64,000 nt of DNA from an uncultured Oscillospiraceae bacterium (GCA_910584045.1 CAJTYO010000007.1:1-64000), one strand, 5' to 3'; shown: positions 31,646-40,388, counted from the stretch's first letter. Translations and numbers: made by a program. The notes: generated by a model from the letters alone, not told the origin.

Positions 31646-32524
31646 CTATTTCAGCCGCGGGTCCAGCGCGTCCCGCAGGCCGTCACCCAACAGATTCAGC
31701 GACAAAACCGTTATCATGATGCACAGCCCCGGATAGACCACCTGGGACGGCATAGTGCGGATAACCTCCTCACCCTCCGAGAGCATTTTGCCCCACTCCG
31801 GGAGAGGCGGTTCAATTCCAAGCCCTAGAAAACTGAGGCCTGCCGCCGAGATGATGATCTCGCCCACGCCCAGCGTCGCCTGTACGATGACCGGACCGAT
31901 GGCGTTGGGAATGATATGTTTGCAGATAATCCGCAGGTCGCCCGTGCCGATCGCCCGTGCCGATTCAATATACTCCCTGCTGCGGATGGACAGCACGGAG
32001 GAGCGGATCACTCTGGCATAGACGGGGATATAGGAGATGGCCACCGATATCATGATGTTGACAATTCCGGAGCCCAGCGCCGCAATCACTGCTATGGCCA
32101 GCAGAATCGAGGGCATACTGAGGAAGATATCCATAATCCGCATGATAATATTGTCCAGACGTCCCCCGTAAAAACCCGCCACCGCTCCGATCAGTCCGCC
32201 GATTGCCAGCGCGGAGATCGCCGTGACCAGGCCGATGGTGATCGATATTCTGGCGCCGTAAATCAGCCTTGCCAGCATGTCCCGGCCCAGGCTGTCCGTT
32301 CCCAGCAGATGCTCCCCGCCGGGCGGCAGCAGTCTGGAGGAGATGTCCTGCCGGACGACTTGCTCATCATAATTGATATACAGCGGGGCAGTGATGGCAA
32401 CTGCGACAATCACCAGAAACACGGCCAGTCCAAGCATGGCCTGCCGGTTCTTCCTCAGACGCATCCAGACTTCTTGGGCCTGACTGCGCTTTTTGATGCC
32501 GCCGCCTTCATTTTTTCTTCCCAT
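31646..32524 (-). CDS. Peptide ABC transporter permease (DppC/OppC-type)
   Basis: 292-residue membrane subunit with an N-terminal hydrophobic helix (about 30-50), the OppC-specific extracytoplasmic stretch with HLLGTDSLGRDMLARLIYGAR, and about five further segments. The EAA-type coupling loop reads EYIESARAIGTGDLRIICKH with IIPN following. ATG 32524 has GGGGGAAAG upstream; a longer in-frame reading to 32614 runs back into the preceding gene and lacks a ribosome binding site. It pairs with the DppB-type subunit encoded 13 bases upstream to form the pore. Confidence 0.9.
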   Translation of the reverse strand: MGRKNEGGGIKKRSQAQEVWMRLRKNRQAMLGLAVFLVIVAVAITAPLYINYDEQVVRQDISSRLLPPGGEHLLGTDSLGRDMLARLIYGARISITIGLVTAISALAIGGLIGAVAGFYGGRLDNIIMRIMDIFLSMPSILLAIAVIAALGSGIVNIMISVAISYIPVYARVIRSSVLSIRSREYIESARAIGTGDLRIICKHIIPNAIGPVIVQATLGVGEIIISAAGLSFLGLGIEPPLPEWGKMLSEGEEVIRTMPSQVVYPGLCIMITVLSLNLLGDGLRDALDPRLK

Positions 32525-32537
32525 ATGACTTTCCCCC

Positions 32538-33455
32538 TTATGTGCGAATCCGCGGATCAACGTAGGTGTACAGGATGTCCACCACCAGATTGACCAGACT
32601 GAATGCCACCGCAATCACGATTACCGAGGCCAGCACGACCGGATTGTCCTTCTGTCTGATAGATGTGACAATCTGCGTCCCCATGCCGGGCAGTCCGAAC
32701 ACCGTCTCCGTTACCACAGCGCCGCCCAAGCTGGAACCAAAGGCGTTTCCCACCACCGTAATAACTGGAATAATGGCGTTTTTCAGTGCGTGCCGAAAAA
32801 TGACCCGCTTCTCCGCCGCGCCCTTGGCCCGGGCGGTACGGATAAAGTCCTGCCGGATCACCTCCAGCATACTGGAGCGGGTCATCCGCATAATGGTTGC
32901 GCAGTTTATGCACCCCAGCGTAATAGCCGGCAGAATCAGCCACCGTATCCCCTCATAGCCGCTGGAGGGAAACCACCCCAGCTGCAGAGAAAATAACAGC
33001 ATCAGCAGCATCCCCAGCCAGAAGGCCGGGATGGACGCCATCAGCAGGGCAAACACCACAGAACAGGCATCCAGCGCAGAATACTGCTTCACGGCGGATA
33101 GGATGCCCACAGGCATACCAATCGCTACGGCAAACAGCATTGTCAGCGTCGTCAGCTTCAACGTAAGCGGAAAGCACCGTTTAATAATATCAAAAACCGG
33201 CATCCGCAGCTGATAGGAGCTCCCGAAGTCGCCGTGAAGAAGGCCCTTCAAGTAGTTCCAGAACTGTTGGATATAGGGCAGATCCAGACCCAGCTCATGC
33301 TCCAGCTGGTCCACCTGCTCCTGCGGCGCCCGATCGCCCAGAATCATTTTGGCCGGATTGCCGGGGGACAGGTACATGATGGTGAATACGATCAACACAA
33401 TGCCGACCAGAACAGGGATCATGTACAACAGGCGTTTCATGATATATTTATACAA
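32538..33455 (-). CDS. Peptide ABC transporter permease (DppB/OppB-type), TTG start
   Basis: 305-residue integral membrane subunit; the first helix is MKRLLYMIPVLVGIVLIVF and the EAA loop reads DFIRTARAKGAAEKRVIFRHALKN, diagnostic for DppB/OppB. LPGMGTQIVTSIRQKDNPVV near the end also matches. The start is probably the TTG at 33455, because GGGGAGG lies five bases upstream; the next ATG (33440) is 20 bases from it, too far. About 100 bases separate it from the binding-protein gene, a spacing where mRNA is often processed so that the binding protein is made in excess; a hairpin is not obvious there. Confidence 0.9.
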   Translation of the reverse strand: MYKYIMKRLLYMIPVLVGIVLIVFTIMYLSPGNPAKMILGDRAPQEQVDQLEHELGLDLPYIQQFWNYLKGLLHGDFGSSYQLRMPVFDIIKRCFPLTLKLTTLTMLFAVAIGMPVGILSAVKQYSALDACSVVFALLMASIPAFWLGMLLMLLFSLQLGWFPSSGYEGIRWLILPAITLGCINCATIMRMTRSSMLEVIRQDFIRTARAKGAAEKRVIFRHALKNAIIPVITVVGNAFGSSLGGAVVTETVFGLPGMGTQIVTSIRQKDNPVVLASVIVIAVAFSLVNLVVDILYTYVDPRIRT

Positions 33456-33557
33456 AATGTCCTCCCCTTTCTCTGCTGAACCGGCGTACGGTTCAGCTGT
33501 CCGTTTGAATGCGGACAGGGAGGGGGATCGCCTCCGGCGCCCCTCCCTGTTCCCGCC

Positions 33558-35078
33558 TTACTGGTTCAAGGTCCACTTCCACACCGGGAAGTAACAGTTG
33601 TCCACAATCTTAATGCCGCCGATGTTCTTGTTTGCTCCGACAATTTCATTGGGGAAAAGCAGGCAGATAATGGGCAGTTCCTCATGGCCCAGGGCCACGA
33701 TCTGCTGATACAGCGCCGTCCGCTCTTCGGTGCTCAGAATGCGGCTGGCCTCCTCGATCATGGCATCCATCTCCGGGTTGCTGTAGGCGTGGTCATAGTT
33801 GAAGGTTCCCTGGGAGTGGTAGAGATAGGTGACCATATTGTTCGTGTCCGCCCAGTTCAGGGTCCCCAGAGCCATCTCAAAGTTGACGGTATCCAGATTG
33901 TCGCTCCAGGTAGCCTTCTCCAGCTGCTCCACCTCCACGGCGATGTTGATCTGGGCAAGCTGGTTTTGCATGATCTGGGCGATCTTCATGGAAACCGCGT
34001 TGTTGCTGTTCACCATCAGCCGGCAGGAAAACCCGTTCGGATATCCAGCTTCCGCCAGCTTCGCCTTCGCCTTCTCCAGGTCGTACTCGTTGAAGGGAAT
34101 CTCCTCGTTATACCCGAGCTGTAGGCTGTTGAGCGGCGCATTGGCCACCGCGCCGATGCCGTTGAGCGCGCCATCCAGCAGATCCTGCTTGTTGACGGCG
34201 TAGTTGACGGCCTCCCGGACCGCCTGAATGGAGAACGGCTCGCTGGTTTTATTGAAGCAGACATAGTGGATGGTATAGCTGGGTGCCTGATAGAGAGCCA
34301 GCCGGTCGTCTCCCTCCACAGTGGAAATGTCGTTAACTGTCAGCGCCGGGACAAAGTCTACCTCGCCGTTCTGGAGGGAGATGACCGCCGTATTGGTGTT
34401 GGGTTGAATCCGGAAGTTGATCTGCCGGATGTCCGGCGCCTCACCGTAGTAATTTTCGTTGTATACGAAGCGGAAACTCTGGCCGGGGATGTAGTCGCCG
34501 TCCAGCTTATAAGGTCCTGTCCCCACAGGGTGATACATGAAGTCTTCACCGGATGTGATAGCCTCCTCACAGCAGATACCGAAATATATACCGCCGATCA
34601 TCGTCAGAAAATCAGCGAAGGGATAGGAGAGGTGGGCTACAAAGGTGGTGTCGTCCGGTGCCTCCACCGAATCAATCATCACAGCAAGGTAGGAGGTATA
34701 GGGCTCTGCCATCACACGCTCAAAGGTATAGACCACATCGCTGGCCGTCAGGAGCTTTCCGTTGTGGAAATACACGTCGTCCCGCAGATAGAAGGTATAG
34801 GTCAGACCGTCGTCGCTGACGGTCCAGTCGGTGGCAATATCCGGCTTGATGTCGGCAGAGTTGCCGCCGTCGCTGTCCACCAGCATGTTGAAAAGCTGGG
34901 TCTCCACCATCATGGAGTGACCGTCCACAGTGGTGGCGGGGTCCAGGCTGGCGGGAGAGGACAGCAGCGAAATAGTCACCGCTTTCACATCTCCGCCGCC
35001 TGAAGCCGTTCCTCCCTTACCGCAGCCCGTGAGCATAACCAGCGCGAGTGCCAAGGCAAGTGCAATGATTTTTTTCAT
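33558..35078 (-). CDS. Peptide-binding lipoprotein of the ABC importer (solute-binding family 5)
   Basis: 506-residue extracellular binding protein. The lipoprotein signal ends LTGC with Cys19 as the lipidated residue, followed by a Gly/Ser-rich tether. The family 5 signature is seen in DIKPDIATDWTVSDDGLTYT and FYLRDDVYFHNGKLLTASDV, and LQNGEVDFVPAL further on. It captures peptides or related solutes and hands them to the permease encoded downstream. ATG 35078 has AAAAAGGAG upstream. The sequence does not reveal ligand specificity; the linked M19 dipeptidase and CocE-type hydrolase suggest short or modified peptides. Confidence 0.92.
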   Translation of the reverse strand: MKKIIALALALALVMLTGCGKGGTASGGGDVKAVTISLLSSPASLDPATTVDGHSMMVETQLFNMLVDSDGGNSADIKPDIATDWTVSDDGLTYTFYLRDDVYFHNGKLLTASDVVYTFERVMAEPYTSYLAVMIDSVEAPDDTTFVAHLSYPFADFLTMIGGIYFGICCEEAITSGEDFMYHPVGTGPYKLDGDYIPGQSFRFVYNENYYGEAPDIRQINFRIQPNTNTAVISLQNGEVDFVPALTVNDISTVEGDDRLALYQAPSYTIHYVCFNKTSEPFSIQAVREAVNYAVNKQDLLDGALNGIGAVANAPLNSLQLGYNEEIPFNEYDLEKAKAKLAEAGYPNGFSCRLMVNSNNAVSMKIAQIMQNQLAQINIAVEVEQLEKATWSDNLDTVNFEMALGTLNWADTNNMVTYLYHSQGTFNYDHAYSNPEMDAMIEEASRILSTEERTALYQQIVALGHEELPIICLLFPNEIVGANKNIGGIKIVDNCYFPVWKWTLNQ

Positions 35079-35162
35079 GTGTCTGTACTCCTTTTTAAAG
35101 TATTGTTGCTTCGCTTCCTCATCAATCCATCAAAGTGTATGATTAACCCCAACCGGAAGCGG

Positions 35163-36188
35163 TCAGAGTACCTCACGAAATACGCGCAGGAAATTTCCGG
35201 AATAAATTTTGGAGAGTTCCTCCTCAGTATACCCCCTCTGCCGCAGAGTATCCGTCAGCAGAGGCAGACCGGCATAGCCCGGAACAATATCTCTGATCCG
35301 CTGTCGGAATCCGTTGACCTCAATATAGCTGTCCGGCATAATCATCTCCGCGATATCAAAGCCCAGCCCCACATGGTCAATCCCGCCCACCTGCACCAGA
35401 CGGTCCACATGGTTTGCTAACATCTCCATACTGACGCCATCTGGACGGTCGCTGACGATCGCGCTGCATCCATTGACTCCGACGACGCCGCCTCGGTCTG
35501 CAATGGCCCGGATTTGTTCATCTGTCAGATTCCGCTTGGTCGGATTCAGAGCCCGGCAGTTGGAGTGACTGGCGATCACCGGACCGCTGACAAGTGAGAG
35601 GACGTCTGCCGTCCCCGGATCGTTCAGATGGGAGACATCAATCAGCATCCCCAGTTCCTCTGCCCTGCGCACCAGCTCCACGCCGAAATCGGTTAATCCA
35701 CAGCCGTCGTTGTGGGGACTGGCGGAATATCTGGCCCCATCGCAAGCCTGATTCCTCCGGGCGTGGGCCAGTCCCATGCCCCGAACGCCGGCACTGTGAA
35801 AAAAATTCAGCAGTTCCGGATTTAGTCCCAGCGGCTCCACCCCCTCAAAGGAGAGTAAAATCGCCAACATCCCCTCTTCCACCGTCTGGTACAGCGTCTG
35901 ATAATTCGTGCAGATCCGAAACAGGCCCGGCGACTCCCTCTCCTCCGCCTGCAGCGCGGCGATTTGTTCGCAGGCCTGCTCCAACGCGGAACCATTTATT
36001 GTGTGCTCATCCACAAAAATGGCGGAAATGACCCCTATGACACCATTCTGCCGCATATCGTCGATGAAGTCGGAGGCAAGTACCTTTCTTCTGCCCTTCT
36101 GCCGCTCCTGCCGCAAATACATGCCGAGGTCCAAGTGCGCGTCAATAACCGGCAGGCGCAGCATCGTATGTCCACTCTCCATATCCAT
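35163..36188 (-). CDS. Membrane-dipeptidase family (M19) dipeptidase
   Basis: 341-residue Zn peptidase of family M19 that cleaves dipeptides, including D-amino-acid-containing ones. Metal and active-site motifs: the first HxD in VIDAHLDLGMYL, the bridging Glu in LLSFEGVEPLG, IDVSHLNDPGTADVL and VIASHSNCRAL. LTDEQIRAIADRGGVVGVNG is a family hallmark. No signal peptide, so it is cytoplasmic in bacteria. Of several clustered ATGs, 36188 fits best, seven bases after GAGG; 36182, 36191 and 36218 are alternatives. As the first gene of the peptide operon it probably hydrolyses the imported dipeptides. Confidence 0.9.
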   Translation of the reverse strand: MDMESGHTMLRLPVIDAHLDLGMYLRQERQKGRRKVLASDFIDDMRQNGVIGVISAIFVDEHTINGSALEQACEQIAALQAEERESPGLFRICTNYQTLYQTVEEGMLAILLSFEGVEPLGLNPELLNFFHSAGVRGMGLAHARRNQACDGARYSASPHNDGCGLTDFGVELVRRAEELGMLIDVSHLNDPGTADVLSLVSGPVIASHSNCRALNPTKRNLTDEQIRAIADRGGVVGVNGCSAIVSDRPDGVSMEMLANHVDRLVQVGGIDHVGLGFDIAEMIMPDSYIEVNGFRQRIRDIVPGYAGLPLLTDTLRQRGYTEEELSKIYSGNFLRVFREVL

Positions 36189-36228
36189 CATTCCCCCTCT
36201 GTTGCCAGGAGCTGGCATCGCTCCGCGA

Positions 36229-36260
36229 AATTAACTTTTAGCTAATTAACTCTTGGTTAA
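36229..36260. promoter_or_regulatory. Candidate operator: repeated AATTAACT and TTAAC-N5-GTTAA palindrome
   Basis: AATTAACTTTT (36229-36239) and AATTAACTCTT (36244-36254) are direct repeats 15 bases apart, and TTAAC (36246-36250) with GTTAA (36256-36260) forms an inverted repeat. The cluster covers the expected start site of the peptide operon, a likely target for the divergent XRE-cupin regulator. Confidence 0.45.
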
Positions 36261-36263
36261 ATT

Positions 36264-36291
36264 ATTGTAACACATATTTCTATGATGTCAA
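36264..36291 (-). promoter_or_regulatory. Promoter of the peptide operon
   Basis: Minus-strand perfect TTGACA (36286-36291), 16-base spacer and TACAAT (36264-36269) with a TGT extension. The best promoter match in this region, about 75 bases from the dipeptidase start. Confidence 0.7.
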
Positions 36292-36335
36292 GTCAATTAA
36301 TAAATATACAGAAAAAATTTATATAAAGAACACCC

Positions 36336-36364
36336 TTGCGAAACGAAGGCGGGTATTGTATGAT
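36336..36364 (+). promoter_or_regulatory. Promoter of the XRE-cupin regulator gene
   Basis: TTGCGA (36336-36341), 17-base spacer and TATGAT (36359-36364), about 70 bases before the start codon. Confidence 0.55.
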
Positions 36365-36436
36365 ACAGATATGCAGCAAGTGGTTGAATGACTCCGGCGA
36401 AGTCCGCATCAAATATGGAAGTGGGTTGTAACACAC

Positions 36437-37006
36437 ATGTTTAATGGTTCCTATCTGAAACAGCTTCGAAAGAGCGGCCGCTATACGCTGGCCCGGCTCA
36501 GTGCGGAGACCGGCTATACGGCCAGCTTTCTCTCCCAGATCGAGCGCGGACTGAAGGAGCCGTCCCTAACTGCGCTCCGGAAGCTTTCGGAAGCGCTGGG
36601 CGTCCCTGTTGCGTCCTTCCTCTCCGTGGAGGAATCTAATGCTTCCCAGACGTCCCCCAATACCGGCGGCTGCTCTATTGTTCGAAAAAACGACCGTCCT
36701 GAGGTAGTCATTCCAGGGTTATCCACTCGATGCGAATTTGTCACGGAGCCCTCCTCCAGAGACGCAGGGCACTCGTTGCGGGGAATCGTCTATACTCTTC
36801 TTCCAGAAAGCGATGTTTCCGAGGGGCTGGTAAGCCACACCTACGACGAGTGTATCTATGTTCTCAGCGGCGAAGTCATGGTGCTGCTGGCGGATCAAGT
36901 GATCCACTTACAGGAAGGAGACTGCATCCATATCAGCGCCGCAACCAGACACAATTTCCGAAGCCGCGGCGCAGAGGGCAGCGTCCTCCTTTCGTTTAGC
37001 AGCTGA
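36437..37006 (+). CDS. XRE-family regulator with C-terminal cupin sensor domain
   Basis: 189 residues. Residues about 5-65 are an HTH (YLKQLRKSGRYTLARLSAET, TASFLSQIERGLKEPSLTAL, LSEALGVPVASFLS). Residues about 110-185 are a cupin_2 barrel (HTYDECIYVLSGEVMVLLAD, QVIHLQEGDCIHISAATRHNF) that binds a small ligand or metal. This architecture is common in regulators of amino-acid, polyamine or sugar uptake. It is divergent from the peptide operon with a 248-base AT-rich control region, so control of that operon is the simplest reading. The ribosome binding site is weak (GGGTTG). Confidence 0.88.
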   Translation: MFNGSYLKQLRKSGRYTLARLSAETGYTASFLSQIERGLKEPSLTALRKLSEALGVPVASFLSVEESNASQTSPNTGGCSIVRKNDRPEVVIPGLSTRCEFVTEPSSRDAGHSLRGIVYTLLPESDVSEGLVSHTYDECIYVLSGEVMVLLADQVIHLQEGDCIHISAATRHNFRSRGAEGSVLLSFSS

Positions 37007-37018
37007 AAAAATATCAAG

Positions 37019-37039
37019 GCCTCCGGCTAAGGCGGAGGC
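37019..37039 (+). terminator. Weak hairpin after the XRE-cupin gene
   Basis: GCCTCCG and CGGAGGC form a 7-bp stem 12 bases after the stop; there is no T-run, so termination here is uncertain. Confidence 0.35.
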
Positions 37040-37455
37040 TAAAACAGATCCTACAGGGGTAGGGGACAAAAAACAGCAGTCTATGAGGAGATAGGGCCGC
37101 ATTGCTGGTGAACATGTGAAAGCAGGGGGAGGAGCCTGCTGCGGGCGGCGCTTAATGAGGATCGCAGAACTGGCGCATTTTATAAAATAACTGTGAGGAG
37201 AATGATGTGATATCCGAACATGAGATATTTTGAGCTGTCCCAACACATCCCCTCCCAAACGGCGAAGCAGACCGCCTTAAGAGAGGGAAGCCCCACCCCA
37301 CCCTCCATCTTTCTGACGGAGCTGTACCCATTTCCTAACCACCTGTTCAAAGTGAGGGAGACGTTCCCTACATCTTGATGGGCGCGGTGGTAATTGTCAC
37401 GGCGGGCTGCTGTTCTTCTTTTACGGCAAACGGCGGAAAACGACCGAATAAACTC
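37040..37455. other. Gene-free stretch before hemW
   Basis: About 415 bases without a coding frame that has both a ribosome binding site and a plausible protein. Short open frames here have no recognisable motif. I see no tRNA or riboswitch fold. Confidence 0.5.
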
Positions 37456-37484
37456 TTGCGGAGGGGCCCGGTTTCGGTTACAAT
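37456..37484 (+). promoter_or_regulatory. Promoter of hemW
   Basis: TTGCGG (37456-37461), 17-base spacer and TACAAT (37479-37484), about 30 bases before the start codon. Confidence 0.6.
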
Positions 37485-37515
37485 AGAAAAGAATCCCCCA
37501 AGCGAGGTGACCGAG

Positions 37516-38721
37516 ATGAAAAAAGAGTACAAGCCCCTGGGGCTGTACATCCATATTCCTTTTTGCAAGAGCAAGTGCATCTACTGCGACTTCTACTCCC
37601 TGCCCGGCGCGGAGGAGCAGATGGACCGCTATGTCTCCGCTCTGTGCAGCCAGCTGTCGGAAATTTCCCGGCAGACCACCGCCCATCGAGTGGACACAGT
37701 CTACTTCGGCGGCGGAACACCGTCCCTTCTGGGGGAGAAGCGCCTGCGGCACATTCTGAAAACCGTAGAGAAGCACTACCGCTTCGCCAAAAAGCCGGAG
37801 ATCACCCTGGAGGTCAACCCGGACAGCGCCGGGGACTGGCGGACTCTGCGTCGGCTGCGGCGGGCGGGGTTCAACCGCCTCTCCCTGGGGGTCCAGTCTG
37901 CGGACGACGGACAGCTGAGACAGCTGGGCCGTCCCCACAGCTTCGCCCAGGCGGAGGAGGCCGTCGCCGCAGCCCGGCGGGCAAAGATCAAAAATCTCTC
38001 CCTGGACCTCATATACGGTCTGCCTGGTCAGACGCTGGAGAGCTGGCAGGACACCGTGGAGCGGTCCGCCGCCCTGGGGGCAGAGCACCTTAGCTGCTAC
38101 GGACTGAAGGTGGAGGACGGGACGCCCCTGTGGGATATGCAGGGGGATCTGGACCTTCCGGATGACGACATGCAGGCGGATATGTATCTGTGGACCGTGA
38201 ATCGGCTGAAGGAGCTGGGATATCAGCAGTACGAGATATCCAACTTTGCCAAGCCGGGCTTCGAATCCCGGCACAACCTGAAATACTGGACCTTGGGAGA
38301 ATATGCCGGCTTTGGACCCGGGGCTCACTCCGATTTGGGGGATGTGCGCTATGCCTACGTGCGGGATCTGTCAGCCTACTGCGCGGGCGTGGAGAGCGAG
38401 GGGGATATCCTGTCGGAGAATGACCGCATCCCCGCCCGACAGCGGGATATAGAGTACATTATGCTGGGCCTGCGCCTGTCCAAGGGTATTTCCCGGCATG
38501 AATTTGAGTACCGCTTCAGGCTGCCCTTCGGCCCGGTGCAGGTGGTGCTGGAGAGCTTTGAGCGGACTGGACACGCCTACCTGCGGGCCGGGCGGTGGCG
38601 GCTGACCCCAGAGGGCTTCCTGCTATCCAATCAGATTATCGGTCAGTGTCTGGAGGCGCTGGCCGGGGAGAAGATCCGCCGGGAGACCGCCGCGGCCAAC
38701 CACGACTACCGGGTGGTCTAA
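37516..38721 (+). CDS. hemW: Radical SAM protein HemW (heme chaperone, HemN-like)
   Basis: 401-residue radical SAM protein. The cluster motif is CKSKCIYCDF near residue 20 (CxxxCxxC), with Phe rather than Cys two residues on, which places it with HemW rather than the coproporphyrinogen dehydrogenase HemN. Further motifs: VYFGGGTPSLL, TLEVNPDSA, LSLGVQS, DLIYGLPGQT and the C-terminal HemN region with FGPGAHS. HemW binds heme and delivers it to target enzymes. The start ATG 37516 has GAGGTGA six bases upstream; the frame is open further 5' but lacks such a site. It is a single gene with its own promoter and terminator. Confidence 0.93.
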   Translation: MKKEYKPLGLYIHIPFCKSKCIYCDFYSLPGAEEQMDRYVSALCSQLSEISRQTTAHRVDTVYFGGGTPSLLGEKRLRHILKTVEKHYRFAKKPEITLEVNPDSAGDWRTLRRLRRAGFNRLSLGVQSADDGQLRQLGRPHSFAQAEEAVAAARRAKIKNLSLDLIYGLPGQTLESWQDTVERSAALGAEHLSCYGLKVEDGTPLWDMQGDLDLPDDDMQADMYLWTVNRLKELGYQQYEISNFAKPGFESRHNLKYWTLGEYAGFGPGAHSDLGDVRYAYVRDLSAYCAGVESEGDILSENDRIPARQRDIEYIMLGLRLSKGISRHEFEYRFRLPFGPVQVVLESFERTGHAYLRAGRWRLTPEGFLLSNQIIGQCLEALAGEKIRRETAAANHDYRVV

Positions 38722-38752
38722 CGGATAGGGGCCCGCATATATAAAACGCAGA

Positions 38753-38807
38753 ACGGCCCGCCGGGGGTGCTCTTCTCCGGCGGGTCCGTTGTTTTGTGCT
38801 TTTTTTA
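38753..38807 (+). terminator. Intrinsic terminator after hemW
   Basis: ACGGCCCGCCGG and CCGGCGGGTCCGT pair (one-base bulge) around a 12-base loop, followed by a T-rich stretch ending in a T-run. Confidence 0.75.
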
Positions 38808-38848
38808 AAAAAATATGAAAAAGAACTTATAACTTCAAAACAAAAACT

Positions 38849-38906
38849 ATTGCCGTTCCAGAATTTCTGTCCTTCCCAGTCCTAAGCCGCCATAGGCGGC
38901 CCACGG
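38849..38906 (-). repeat. Dispersed intergenic repeat, copy B
   Basis: Inverted copy of the element at 27495-27552, with the same palindromic GCCGCC-ATA-GGCGGC core and CCACGG end. Located between the hemW terminator and the end of the polysaccharide deacetylase gene. Nothing else is apparent in 38808-38990. Confidence 0.6.
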
Positions 38907-38990
38907 GTGACAGTATAGCCCTGCTAATTTGGGAGCAGCGACAGATGTCGCCGGACACGAAACGAGTCAAACAGGAGGGGCGCTATGTCC

Positions 38991-40325
38991 CTATCGATCC
39001 AGCATCTCCGCAACTAAGGAGAAGAATTCCCCGTGGGTGATCCGCTCCCAGCGGCCCAGGGGCGGCGTACGGCCCAGACGGGTGGAGCAGAGCTGCGCTG
39101 CCTCCACCGGCGACACCGGCGCGTCGGGCCGGAAGGAGCCGTTGACCGCATACATAGCCCCCGTTTCCGCCGCCTGAGCAGCGGCGGCGGCATAGGGGTC
39201 CCGGGGGGCCATATCCCGAAAGGGGGCGCGGCCGGAGCGTATCAGATCGATCCGCCGCCGCACCGTCTCCCGGCCGAAGGCCATCATAGCCAGCGCTCCG
39301 CGGGTGAGGACTGTGCCGGGGCGCAGCGTATTGTCCTGAAAGGCCACGCACCAGCCCAAGCCCAGCAGCCGCCGGGCCGCCCGCCCCGCCCCGCTGCTCA
39401 GCGTCACGTCCCGGAAAGGGGCGCGGTCCAAAAGTTCCGAGGCCGTGACCACACGGTAGCCGTGGTCTGTCAGCAGACGCAGCTGCTTCTCCAGCGCGCC
39501 TGCCACCGGGGTGCGCCGGGCTCGATTAAAACCGTCCTTTTGCAGAATAATCTGCCCCCGGAGGGCATTGGGGTCCTCCAGCAGCAGCCGCTCCAATGGT
39601 TGCCAGGCGGCCTCCACCTCTTCCTCGTAGCAGGACAAGGCCGCCGGCCCCCTTCCGTCAAAGCTGGCCGCCAGATATTGATAGCCCATAAGGGCGTAGA
39701 CATCCAGACTGGTGAGGCCTCCCTTCAGCGTGTCCACGCAGTGGGGCGGACGGCTCAGGCGCATGGGGTAGCCCCAGCCCTCCTCCATGGTGCGGTGCAG
39801 CCGCCGCAGGTCCGCCACCACCGCCTCCAGGTCCGGCAGGTTGCGCCGCTGGCCGTGAATCAGAGGACTCCAGCCGAAGAGAACGTGGGAATAGGAGTGG
39901 TTGGCCAGCTCGTGTCCCCCTGCCAGAAGACGGGAGATCAGCTCCGGACAGTTGGCCGCGCCGCCCAAGCGGTCCTGGTTGAAGTCCGGGTAGTGGTCAT
40001 AGGCCGTGCCATTCCAGGAGGCCGTGCCGGTCCGCCCCGTCCGGTCCGGATAGCTGCCAGAGGTGTCGCCCACCACGTTGAAGGTCCCCTTGGCGCCGTA
40101 TCGCTCCAGGGTTTCGGCCAGCGCCAGGGTCAGGGGCTTGCCTCGAAAATGGTCCGGACAGGCCGGCAGGGCACAGGGGCCGTCGTCAAAGGTCATGGCG
40201 CAGATCCGCTCCTCCACCGCCACCTGCTCGATGCGGCGCACGGGGGAGAGCCACACGGGCTTTTCCCGCCGCTGCCAGCGGCGGTCCTTTTCGGCGGCGC
40301 GTTTGGACTTTTCAGCAAAAGGCAT
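38991..40325 (-). CDS. Polysaccharide deacetylase (NodB-type) with SLH-like C-terminus
   Basis: 444 residues. The NodB domain shows MTFDDGP near 45, AKGTFNVVGD and HELANHSYSH, the metal-binding Asp and His pair. Between them is an insertion of about 40 residues (DRTGRTGTASWNGTAYDHYP). The C-terminal 130 residues contain two SLH-like motifs (AFQDNTLRPGTVLTRGALAM and NGSFRPDAPVSPVEAAQL), which bind wall polysaccharide. ATG 40325 has AGGAGGG upstream. The N-terminus is charged (FAEKSKRAAEKDRRWQRREK) and no signal peptide is visible, odd for a protein expected at the wall. The substrate (peptidoglycan or another N-acetyl sugar polymer) is not decided by sequence. Confidence 0.82.
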   Translation of the reverse strand: MPFAEKSKRAAEKDRRWQRREKPVWLSPVRRIEQVAVEERICAMTFDDGPCALPACPDHFRGKPLTLALAETLERYGAKGTFNVVGDTSGSYPDRTGRTGTASWNGTAYDHYPDFNQDRLGGAANCPELISRLLAGGHELANHSYSHVLFGWSPLIHGQRRNLPDLEAVVADLRRLHRTMEEGWGYPMRLSRPPHCVDTLKGGLTSLDVYALMGYQYLAASFDGRGPAALSCYEEEVEAAWQPLERLLLEDPNALRGQIILQKDGFNRARRTPVAGALEKQLRLLTDHGYRVVTASELLDRAPFRDVTLSSGAGRAARRLLGLGWCVAFQDNTLRPGTVLTRGALAMMAFGRETVRRRIDLIRSGRAPFRDMAPRDPYAAAAAQAAETGAMYAVNGSFRPDAPVSPVEAAQLCSTRLGRTPPLGRWERITHGEFFSLVAEMLDR

Positions 40326-40388
40326 GGAGAGCCCTCCTGTACGCACATATTTTTACGAGACGCTCTGCGAGTGTAGCTTTCCATTCCT

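Noticed and set aside
37040..37455. Possible riboswitch or small RNA upstream of hemW
   Set aside because: No known fold or conserved element recognised and the hemW promoter lies downstream, so the stretch is not in its leader.
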